From assembly GCA_030634605.1 (NCBI GenBank), contig DAOWAK010000119.1:1-5387 (forward strand): DNA of 5,387 nt, given 5' to 3'. Below are positions 1 through 5,387 of the stretch, in pieces. The number at the start of each line of letters is the position of its first letter. Position 1 is the stretch's first letter. Source of the stretch: Sedimentisphaerales bacterium. Lineage in GTDB: Bacteria > Planctomycetota > Phycisphaerae > Sedimentisphaerales > SM23-30. Below the pieces are notes generated by a model. The model had not been told where the DNA came from, did no database searches, and saw only the letters and a program-made list of their open reading frames with translations. Made by a program: the position numbers and the translations under genes.

Positions 1-2027
1 TTGAAGGAAAATTTCGAAAAGGGTTCGTGGGGGTAATAACCATGCATTTCATGTTTTTGGAATGGTTTTGTCCAGGGGTTTTCGGTGACGACATTATTGT
101 TGAAGGTTCTGGTTGAAAGCGGCGGGACATTTTCGAAGGGAATCGTTTGGTTTTTTTTCAGCAGGACGTAACCCTTTTTAACCGGGTGGTCGGAAAGATT
201 GTTAATGGTAAGGGTCCATTGGTTTTGCTGTTTTGTCAGTGATGCGTCAATGGGCATCTGGTCCAGGGGTGATTCGTTGAGCAGGGTTTGCATGGACCAG
301 ATATTAACGGGCACTGCCACAGGCAGGTTCGATCCGTCAACCTGACGGCAAAAAATGTTTCGACTGCCGGCACCGCGGTCGTGGAGGTAAAGAGATTCCT
401 GTGCGGGCGAAATGCCGGACCACCACTGTTGCTCCTGGAGGTTGTCGAACTGATAGTTTTCACTGAAAGGAGCGAACAGGCCGGTGTAGGAAGTGTTCCA
501 GTTCTGATCTGAATTCTTGATGCCATCGATTACGGATACGGTGCGGAGTTGCATCTTTCCGCCGCGAATGGCCTGGATACCATAATAAGCACCGACAGAA
601 AAAACAATGATCCAGAAGGTTGAGGTCAGCCACGTCAGGGGTAGTTTGCCGCGGCTTTTGAGAAATTTGTAATCGATTGGACCGAGCAGCAGAGCCAATA
701 AAGTAAGCAGAAGAATAACCCACCAGATGTTCAAGGGACGCATTTCGGAAATGCTGTAGAGGTGTTCCATTACAGCATTGCTGCCCATTTGCGCAAAGCC
801 GAGTCTGTAGGAATAGTTGTTGTAGTATTGATCTTCATCTTCTTCATCGGAATCGTTTTCATTTTCGGGTGTGTAAATTATTGAGCGTTTCTGATGAACG
901 GTTTGTCTGCTATAGTAACGTTGAGATTCCTGTTCTTTATCCGGGATTGGGGCATCGGCATAGTCGATGACAGAATCTTCTAAAATGGCAGCGATTTGGT
1001 TGGTCCAGAATTGCCCGGTGTGGCTTTGTTGTTTTTCGGACATTTGAGCAGGGTCGAAGGCAATGACCCCGACACGACCGAAGCCGCGATACGCCAGGCA
1101 GAACAAAGTTTGCCCCTGGGTATTTTTTTGAGTGTAGCTATAGTATGCGTCGGGCTTGGGGGTCAAAGGCCAGCAGGTGACGTCTTCGGGCTGTTCCGAA
1201 TCGAGGGACCACTGGCGAAGCAGGTCGGGGGAAATTTGCCCTTGGCGGGCGGACTGGATGTTGGCGGGCAGCAGTTGAGCAAGAGGATTTTTAGGCGGCA
1301 GCGGATTGTCGGCAAGGACGACGAGTAATTTTCCGCCGTTGGATACCCACTGAGCAATGGCGTTCAGTTGCTGAAGGCGGAAACTTTGCCAATCGGGATT
1401 GTATAGGATCAGCAAGTCAACAGAGGCATACCCGGTCCAGTCCCAGGGGGCCGAAGTTGGCAGTTTTTCCTCGAGATATACCTGGCCGGTTTGTTGGCTA
1501 CGAACTTTTTGAGCTTCATCCGGGTTAAAATAGCGGATCAGGCAGGAGGTGTTTTTGGCCAGGCGGGTCAAACCGAATTTTCGAGGGCCGATCACGCCGA
1601 TAAGCAGATCATTTTTTTCGACGGCTTTAAGGTAGCGATTTTCATCGGAGTAATCCCAGAGGTCAAGGTCGTGTTTCCATAAGGTTTTTCCATTCTGGTT
1701 CAGAAGGCGCAGTCGGCAATTTTCGGCGGCGAAGGCCAGTTTGGTAACCATCGGCAGATGCAGGGGCAGGTCAGGCTGGAGCACGAAATCCTGGTGGATA
1801 TTCATGACGTTAAGCTCATCCTGCTGAGCGGAAATTAATATCTGTCCGGCGAGCGGCTCGGTAAGATTGCTGCCGATGCCGATTTCTACGGGTGTCCATT
1901 CGAGCGGGCGAAAGCAGCCGTTCCAGCCGATGAAGATATCGACATTGTATTCCGGTTTTTCAGCAGTTGCTGTTCCGCAAAAGCAAACCACTAAGACCAG
2001 AATCGTGAAAAACTTCATTCGTTTCAT
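1..2027 (-). CDS. Secreted/membrane protein with GATase-like region, 3' end outside window
   Basis: An uninterrupted frame runs from the ATG at 2027 to the window edge: 675 complete codons and no stop. The N-terminus (MKRMKFFTILVLVVCFCG) is a signal peptide with a plausible cut after ATA at residue 22. Residues about 23-120 look like a beta-rich domain. Residues 202-240 (DLLILYNPDW, then IAQWVSNGGKLLVVLAD) match the pattern of GATase-like folds in which a strand is followed by a helix and a GG turn. FGRVGVIAFD (316-325) resembles a later core strand. No catalytic Cys-His-Glu triad is evident, so enzyme activity is not claimed. An acidic, Tyr/Asn-rich linker (about 387-406) precedes two membrane helices (about 434-451 and 466-487) joined by DYKFLKSRGKLP, giving a short cytoplasmic hairpin. 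The phrase GPIDYKFLK at 449-457 is typical of membrane proteins encoded next to BatA genes. The remainder is probably a periplasmic beta-rich domain. The gene lies 75 nt after BatA on the same strand, so co-transcription is likely. The specific function is unknown. Confidence 0.9.
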   Translation of the reverse strand, partial: MKRMKFFTILVLVVCFCGTATAEKPEYNVDIFIGWNGCFRPLEWTPVEIGIGSNLTEPLAGQILISAQQDELNVMNIHQDFVLQPDLPLHLPMVTKLAFAAENCRLRLLNQNGKTLWKHDLDLWDYSDENRYLKAVEKNDLLIGVIGPRKFGLTRLAKNTSCLIRYFNPDEAQKVRSQQTGQVYLEEKLPTSAPWDWTGYASVDLLILYNPDWQSFRLQQLNAIAQWVSNGGKLLVVLADNPLPPKNPLAQLLPANIQSARQGQISPDLLRQWSLDSEQPEDVTCWPLTPKPDAYYSYTQKNTQGQTLFCLAYRGFGRVGVIAFDPAQMSEKQQSHTGQFWTNQIAAILEDSVIDYADAPIPDKEQESQRYYSRQTVHQKRSIIYTPENENDSDEEDEDQYYNNYSYRLGFAQMGSNAVMEHLYSISEMRPLNIWWVILLLTLLALLLGPIDYKFLKSRGKLPLTWLTSTFWIIVFSVGAYYGIQAIRGGKMQLRTVSVIDGIKNSDQNWNTSYTGLFAPFSENYQFDNLQEQQWWSGISPAQESLYLHDRGAGSRNIFCRQVDGSNLPVAVPVNIWSMQTLLNESPLDQMPIDASLTKQQNQWTLTINNLSDHPVKKGYVLLKKNQTIPFENVPPLSTRTFNNNVVTENPWTKPFQKHEMHGYYPHEPFSKFSF

Positions 2028-2034
2028 AGTAAAA

Positions 2035-2040
2035 CCTCTT
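2035..2040 (-). promoter_or_regulatory. Ribosome binding site of the GATase-like gene
   Basis: AAGAGG on the minus strand lies 7 nt upstream of the ATG at 2027. This spacing supports that ATG over the in-frame second ATG at 2018 (fourth codon). It is the clearest Shine-Dalgarno sequence in the window. It overlaps the end of the open stretch that follows the BatA stop. Confidence 0.75.
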
Positions 2041-2102
2041 TATCTTGTCAGTTTCATCTCAAAGCCGGGGCTGAATGATTTCAGGTTTTCATAAGGTACG
2101 TT
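2040..2102 (-). other. In-frame open extension after the BatA stop codon
   Basis: After the BatA TAA (2105-2103) the same frame continues for 20 sense codons (NVPYENLKSFSPGFEMKLTR) and reaches a second TAA at 2042-2040. That second stop abuts the ribosome binding site of the next gene. The geometry would fit an ancestral BatA reading frame ending there, for example by a CAA-to-TAA change, or occasional readthrough. An open stretch of 20 codons is common by chance, so this is suggestive only. The rest of the 75-nt spacer shows no promoter or terminator. Confidence 0.3.
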
Positions 2103-4070
2103 TTACAAGCGAACTTTTCTAATATAGACCAGCCATTCCAGTACAGCAACGAACAAGGCGAAGGCAACCAGGTAGGGCCACAATGGTAAATTGGCAACCG
2201 CGAGTGATTTATCACGGGCCTGCAATTTTTGGCCGGTGAAAGTGAGTTCCTTTTGCGGTTTGATATTGCTTTCGGTTTCGTCCAGCAGATTTACAGCAAA
2301 ATATCGGCGAGGCTGATCCGGAATTTCGACGACGTAAATGCCGGCGCGATCGGTTGCAGAGTATCGCAGTGCTCCGGAATCACCGACGGTGATTTTTTGC
2401 TCCGGATGGTTTGGTGCAGAAATCCGGGCAACGGTTCCGGATGGGAGATTTTCAATAGTAAATGGTTTAGAGACCGGCAGATTGTGCTGTTGATCCTGGT
2501 TGTATTCCAAAGCCAGAAAATTCACGGCGTTGTAACAAAACAAAACGAACGACGGTTCAAAAGGCCAGTTGGATTCCATTACATCGAAGCCGACCAGTAA
2601 AAAGACGCTGCCATGTCGCCTCAGAAGTGCCATCGCGGGAGCTTCGTTGAATTCAGCAAGGACTTCAGCGTCGCGGGGCAAGCTGTATTTCAGGGACTGC
2701 GTGGCAAAAATGTTATTAAGATTGACGTATTTTAGAACCGGGTGCTGGGGTCTCCAGTCGGCGATAAACTGGTTTTTGATAAGCTCGTCAGCAGTAACAC
2801 CGATATCACGGGGTGGTCGACCAAAGACGAGGTAACGTGCCCGAGGCAGATTTTCGGGAACATAATTATCCAGAATGATGATATCATAATTTTTCGGGAA
2901 TGAGTCGGCCTGGTTGAAATTGGTATCGAATTCGTTGGGCGGACAGGTATCCAAAACTGCCAAGGAGCAACTCGCCAATGCAGTTTCCAGAGGTGGATTT
3001 CCCCCGGTAACCAGCAGCGCGGAGATTTTTCTGGGCGGAGAAACCACTGCCCAGGCGGCATCGTCGGCGCTGAGCGAATCCTTTTGCAGCTGCCGGACTT
3101 CCAACAGGCCGGACTCGACACCGTTCAGGGTGAAACTTACCGAAACTTTGCCGGGAAGGTCGCTACCTGTGGCTGGGTCCTGGCTCAGTGGGCCGACGGT
3201 TATCGATTTTACAGCTCGAACCTGATCATTCAGAGTAAGCTGAGTGTCGATGGTTTTAGCGGAATCAGAAAAATTGGCAACGGTGGCAAAGATGTTGAGC
3301 TCGTCCGGATTTTCGTATGATCGACGGGCCTGCATAGCGGTCAGGGCCAGATTGTCAGTAGTAGTGCCCAGGCAGTTGAAAATCATTTCATCCGAATCGA
3401 TGGTGATCTGTTCGGCGTCACTGATCCGACCGTCGCTGAACAGAACCAGTTGGGCGGGATTGCTGACGGACATGTTGGCATTTTCTTCTCCGGGCGACTG
3501 GGCGAAAGCGCGAGCGACTGTGACCGCCTGGGCAATTGAAGACCCCGCATCAGTGGCAGTGATGCTGTCAATGGCGGCTAGCAGTTGCCGTTTGTCGGAG
3601 GTAAAATTACACATTACCTTGGCCTGGTTGTCAAAAGTGATGATCATGGCCTGGTCGGAACTGTCCTGGAGAGTGAATAGATCGCGGCTGCGGAGGGATC
3701 CAATGTAATTGCGGGCCTGTTCCTTGGCGAGATCCAGACGGGAGATATGGTTTTCTAGAGTGTTCATGCTGGCCGAGCGGTCGATGAGCAGGACATGGCG
3801 GTCAGCCGTAGTGGTGTTCAGCGAAAGCAGCGGGCCAGCCAGGGCCAGCAGCACAGCCAAAATCGCCAGCATCTGGAGCAATAGCAGGATATTCCGGCGG
3901 ATTTTCTGAAAAGGGGCGTTCACCTGCAGGTCTTGGACCGCACGTTTCCAGAGTAGCGTGCTGGAAACGAAGTGCCGCTGACGCTTAAGCTTAAGAAAAT
4001 ACATCAACAGCAAAAGCGGAACCGCGGCTGCGGCTGCATAGAGTGCGATTGTTGGAGTAAGCCACTGCAT
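2103..4070 (-). CDS. BatA-type membrane protein with VWA domain
   Basis: This 655-residue protein opens with the BatA N-terminal region: two hydrophobic helices (about 7-26 and 60-84) separated by a K/R-rich loop (27-59). A VWA domain follows from about residue 91, with MIDAS motif DRSAS at 97-101 and a second acidic site D213 (LVLFSDG). The third metal-site loop reads TDAGSS (173-178), so Ser may replace the usual Thr. Residues about 347-420 (start ISALLVTGG, then YDIIILDNY near 395-403) resemble the GATase-like Rossmann region common in long BatA relatives. A C-terminal helix (about 630-648) ends in RKVRL. By the positive-inside rule, the loop 27-59 and the C-terminus are cytoplasmic and the VWA part is periplasmic. 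Family members are linked to MoxR ATPases and to aerotolerance/stress phenotypes, but the exact function is unknown. The start ATG has only a weak ribosome site (GATGAG, 6 nt upstream). The stop is followed by an in-frame open stretch, described separately. Confidence 0.93.
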   Translation of the reverse strand: MQWLTPTIALYAAAAAVPLLLLMYFLKLKRQRHFVSSTLLWKRAVQDLQVNAPFQKIRRNILLLLQMLAILAVLLALAGPLLSLNTTTADRHVLLIDRSASMNTLENHISRLDLAKEQARNYIGSLRSRDLFTLQDSSDQAMIITFDNQAKVMCNFTSDKRQLLAAIDSITATDAGSSIAQAVTVARAFAQSPGEENANMSVSNPAQLVLFSDGRISDAEQITIDSDEMIFNCLGTTTDNLALTAMQARRSYENPDELNIFATVANFSDSAKTIDTQLTLNDQVRAVKSITVGPLSQDPATGSDLPGKVSVSFTLNGVESGLLEVRQLQKDSLSADDAAWAVVSPPRKISALLVTGGNPPLETALASCSLAVLDTCPPNEFDTNFNQADSFPKNYDIIILDNYVPENLPRARYLVFGRPPRDIGVTADELIKNQFIADWRPQHPVLKYVNLNNIFATQSLKYSLPRDAEVLAEFNEAPAMALLRRHGSVFLLVGFDVMESNWPFEPSFVLFCYNAVNFLALEYNQDQQHNLPVSKPFTIENLPSGTVARISAPNHPEQKITVGDSGALRYSATDRAGIYVVEIPDQPRRYFAVNLLDETESNIKPQKELTFTGQKLQARDKSLAVANLPLWPYLVAFALFVAVLEWLVYIRKVRL

Positions 4071-4204
4071 AATAATCTCATCTTTTTGCGGGATTATCGA
4101 TCCCGACCGGTTCTAACAATAAAAACCTGTTAAGTTATTGACGTTTCAAAAACCATTTCATTACTTTTTTCAGAAGCAATTCGTTGTCTGCCAGGTTGCC
4201 GATT
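4071..4204 (-). other. Spacer between the MITE and the BatA gene, no gene recognised
   Basis: This stretch of about 134 bases precedes BatA. On the minus strand, bases 4203-4135 read as an open frame without its own good start (GNLADNELLLKKVMKWFLKRQ near its end). It has coding-like codons but no recognisable homology, and could be a relic or chance. The last 60 bases are A/T-rich and contain a hairpin (4089-4105) and the weak BatA ribosome site. Confidence 0.4.
4089..4105 (-). other. Small hairpin upstream of the BatA start
   Basis: CGGGAT (4089-4094) and ATCCCG (4100-4105) form a perfect 6-bp stem with a 5-base loop, 18 nt upstream of the BatA ATG. On the transcribed strand it is followed by an A-run, not a U-run, so it does not look like an intrinsic terminator. 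It could protect an mRNA end or affect translation, or be incidental. Confidence 0.4.
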
Positions 4205-4208
4205 TTTA
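4205..4208. repeat. Target-site duplication TTTA, left copy
   Basis: TTTA directly abuts the left terminal repeat and is identical to 4369-4372. A shorter duplication (TTA or TA) cannot be excluded because the site is T-rich. Confidence 0.55.
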
Positions 4209-4232
4209 GGGTACCTCTAATAATTGCTTTTG
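4209..4232 (+). repeat. Left terminal inverted repeat of the MITE
   Basis: The outer 17 bases pair with 4352-4368 with two mismatches. After two further mismatched bases, TTTTG (4228-4232) pairs with CAAAA (4345-4349). Confidence 0.7.
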
Positions 4233-4247
4233 TAGCGAGATCGCGGG

Positions 4248-4331
4248 ATTTTTTCGTCTGGCAAGGAGCGAAGAATCGGGCATATTGGTGAATATTCCCG
4301 GTTTTTCGCGACGCAGTCCAGGCGGAAAAAT
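4248..4331. repeat. Internal inverted repeat of the MITE
   Basis: The arm at 4248-4261 (ATTTTTTCGTCTGG) matches the reverse complement of 4318-4331 (ATTTTTCCGCCTGG) at 12 of 14 positions. With the terminal repeats, this makes the whole element an interrupted palindrome that could fold into a long hairpin in a transcript crossing it. Confidence 0.5.
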
Positions 4332-4344
4332 AACCGCTCGTAGC

Positions 4345-4368
4345 CAAAATGAATTTTTAGAGGTTCCC
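4345..4368 (-). repeat. Right terminal inverted repeat of the MITE
   Basis: This is the reverse-complement partner of 4209-4232. The end next to the DUF58 gene, GAGGTTCCC, is followed directly by the TTTA duplication. Confidence 0.7.
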
Positions 4369-4372
4369 TTTA
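4369..4372. repeat. Target-site duplication TTTA, right copy
   Basis: TTTA directly abuts the right terminal repeat. Its last three bases are the reverse complement of the DUF58 stop codon TAA, so the insertion kept the reading frame and stop intact. Confidence 0.55.
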
Positions 4373-5359
4373 GTGCAACAGTCGAATTCGGCGGAGATAG
4401 TTCAGCACGAGAGTTTCGACCGGCTCAGCGGAATTAGCCAGCACGTAAGTCGCACCGCGACGGGTGCAAAAGTCTTTGAGTTCGTTGCAATAAGCCGATA
4501 GATTTTTCTGGTAATATTTCAGCAAAGCACTGCTGGCGGTTATTTCGGCGGTGTCGTCATCTTCAACGTCGAGCAGTTGCAAATCACCGGTCAACCGAGG
4601 ATTGAGTTCGTCGGGAGAAAGAATTTGGATGGCGTAAATGTCATATTTTGGCGAAATCAGTCGCCGCATACCGGAGTCATAACCTTCTTTGAAAAAAAAG
4701 TCGGACAAAATAATCATAATACCGCTGCCGATGCGCCCGTTAGCTAGTTGCCGGCAGGTTTGGTCAAAATTTGTCGGCTGGTTAAAATTTTCAGTAACCA
4801 GAAATTCAGCCATATGCGCCAGGTAATTGCGGCCGCGCATGTTGGGAAGTTGACGTTGAACGCCGCTGGAAAAAGAACTGATAGTTACGCGATTGTTATT
4901 AACCAGGCTGACGTAACCCAGAGCAGCTGTCAATTTTTTAACGAAAAGTGCTTTGGAATTGCCGGAAATTTTATCCGCCTGCTGATTCTTGGCTTTCCCG
5001 GCGAATAAAGGTGAAGAAGATAATGAAGGCGAAGAAGGTGAAGCCGGCGGATTCATCGAAGCGCTGGTGTCCATGACGATGTGTACGGTGAGGTCCTGCT
5101 CTTCCAGGAACAGCTTCAGGAAGAGTTGATCCAGACGTCCGTATACATTCCAGTCCACAAAACGCAGATCGTCGCCTGCCACATAGGGACGGTGGTCGGC
5201 AAACTCCACACTCTGACCACGCCGTTTGGACCGTCGTTCTCCCTGGAGCCGGCCGTGCAGGACCTTGCGGCACAACACATCCAGACCGTCCAGACGGGCC
5301 ATAAAGCCAGGGTCCAGCAGATCCGTCAAACGATAGCTTTTATTATTCGTAATGTTCAT
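4370..5359 (-). CDS. DUF58 domain-containing protein (soluble, VWA-like fold)
   Basis: This 329-residue protein carries the DUF58 signature. A basic stretch (GERRSKRRGQ, residues 40-49) leads into VEFADHRPYVAGDD (51-64) and FVDWNVYGRLDQLFLKLF (67-84). A VWA-type metal-site motif DTSAS follows at 97-101. Further metal-site candidates are T196 (in PTNFD) and D220 (in ILSDFF), so the MIDAS looks complete. No membrane segment is visible, unlike longer DUF58 proteins with two N-terminal helices, so a cytoplasmic location is inferred. DUF58 proteins are usually encoded beside MoxR AAA+ ATPases and are thought to be partners or adaptors of them; the biochemical role is not established. Residues about 103-135 form a Ser/Pro-rich, low-complexity insertion just after the MIDAS loop, where relatives usually have a short turn. 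The ATG at 5359 is the first in frame and gives a normal family N-terminus. Upstream there is only a modest ribosome site (GGTGA, 11 nt away). The stop TAA (4372-4370) overlaps the target duplication of the adjacent element. Confidence 0.95.
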   Translation of the reverse strand: MNITNNKSYRLTDLLDPGFMARLDGLDVLCRKVLHGRLQGERRSKRRGQSVEFADHRPYVAGDDLRFVDWNVYGRLDQLFLKLFLEEQDLTVHIVMDTSASMNPPASPSSPSLSSSPLFAGKAKNQQADKISGNSKALFVKKLTAALGYVSLVNNNRVTISSFSSGVQRQLPNMRGRNYLAHMAEFLVTENFNQPTNFDQTCRQLANGRIGSGIMIILSDFFFKEGYDSGMRRLISPKYDIYAIQILSPDELNPRLTGDLQLLDVEDDDTAEITASSALLKYYQKNLSAYCNELKDFCTRRGATYVLANSAEPVETLVLNYLRRIRLLH

Positions 5360-5387
5360 GTTTTATTCAGTCACCAGCAACCGCCAA

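Larger units (their letters stand above)
4209..4368. mobile_element. MITE-like non-autonomous element, 160 bp
   Basis: The left end on the plus strand reads GGGTACCTCTAATAATT (4209-4225). The right end, reverse-complemented, reads GGGAACCTCTAAAAATT (4368-4352): 15 of 17 positions match. Similarity extends to about 20 of 24 (4209-4232 against 4345-4368). TTTA flanks both ends directly (4205-4208 and 4369-4372), as expected of a 4-bp target duplication. The element encodes no transposase and is too short to do so. Size, terminal repeats and duplication together define a MITE. Short terminal repeats starting GGG with a T/A-rich 3-4 bp target recall IS5-type elements, but the parent family is not established. 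It sits between the DUF58 and BatA genes and preserves the DUF58 stop codon. An open frame crossing it (4347-4135) is probably fortuitous. Confidence 0.7.

Noticed and set aside
460..723. 87-codon minus-strand open frame
   Set aside because: It is in a different frame from the long GATase-like gene, which covers the same bases with a continuous, better-supported protein including the membrane region.
996..1328. 110-codon plus-strand open frame
   Set aside because: It is antisense to the GATase-like gene, whose minus-strand frame is open throughout with signal peptide, fold motifs and membrane helices.
3244..3708. 154-codon plus-strand open frame
   Set aside because: It lies wholly antisense to the BatA VWA domain, has no domain of its own and looks like a shadow of the coding frame.
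4089..4105. Intrinsic terminator between DUF58 and BatA
   Set aside because: The 6-bp stem is not followed by a T-run on the minus strand or the plus strand, so termination is not supported.
4093..4119. Promoter-like pair TTGTTA / GATAAT upstream of BatA on the minus strand
   Set aside because: The spacing is 15 nt, shorter than optimal, the -35 box matches only four of six, and the -10 box lies within the hairpin. It is too weak in an A/T-rich spacer to annotate.
4135..4347. 70-codon minus-strand open frame between the DUF58 and BatA genes
   Set aside because: It starts inside the MITE, crosses its left terminal repeat and target duplication, and ends in the spacer. A frame assembled from an insertion and host DNA is most likely fortuitous, and I see no good ribosome site or recognisable domain.
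5360..5387. Possible end of an upstream gene (expected MoxR ATPase)
   Set aside because: Two frames give short tails with a stop: WRLLVTE ending at 5363, and LAVAGD ending at 5367. With fewer than ten codons neither can be chosen or identified.

Overview
The window holds three consecutive genes, all on the minus strand, reading from high to low coordinates. In transcription order they are a soluble DUF58 protein (5359-4370), a membrane-anchored BatA-type von Willebrand factor A (VWA) protein (4070-2103), and a large secreted/membrane protein with a glutamine-amidotransferase-like (GATase-like) region (2027 to beyond position 1). The third gene stays open to the window edge with no stop, so it is 3'-truncated here. 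Long open frames on the plus strand are shadows of these genes.

This gene order is the core of the MoxR / DUF58 / BatA neighbourhood, in which a MoxR AAA+ ATPase gene usually lies just upstream. Only 28 bases are visible upstream of the DUF58 gene, so the ATPase is expected but not seen. The DUF58 wording (residues 50-101), a BatA protein followed by a GATase-like membrane protein, and roughly balanced base composition suggest a planctomycete or other PVC-group bacterium. That taxonomic guess is inference. The role of such clusters is poorly defined: relatives are linked to stress tolerance, envelope integrity and chaperone-like maturation of protein complexes. The DUF58 protein probably works in the cytoplasm. 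By the positive-inside rule, the BatA VWA domain and the main domains of the third protein face the periplasm.

The stretch between the DUF58 and BatA genes (4071-4369) is the most unusual part. It contains a compact 160-bp element (4209-4368) with imperfect terminal inverted repeats (15 of 17 outer positions match, about 20 of 24 when extended). It is flanked by a direct TTTA duplication, and one copy of that duplication overlaps the DUF58 stop codon. This looks like a MITE, a non-autonomous transposon remnant, inserted exactly at the end of the DUF58 gene inside an operon. The remaining ~138 bp up to BatA holds a small hairpin and no convincing gene.

A second oddity follows the BatA stop codon. 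The same frame stays open for 20 further codons and ends immediately before the Shine-Dalgarno sequence of the next gene, which may mean the present stop is a recent shortening of the protein. I see no RNA genes, CRISPR arrays, complete insertion sequences or clear terminators, and no evidence for a wholly new system beyond these features.
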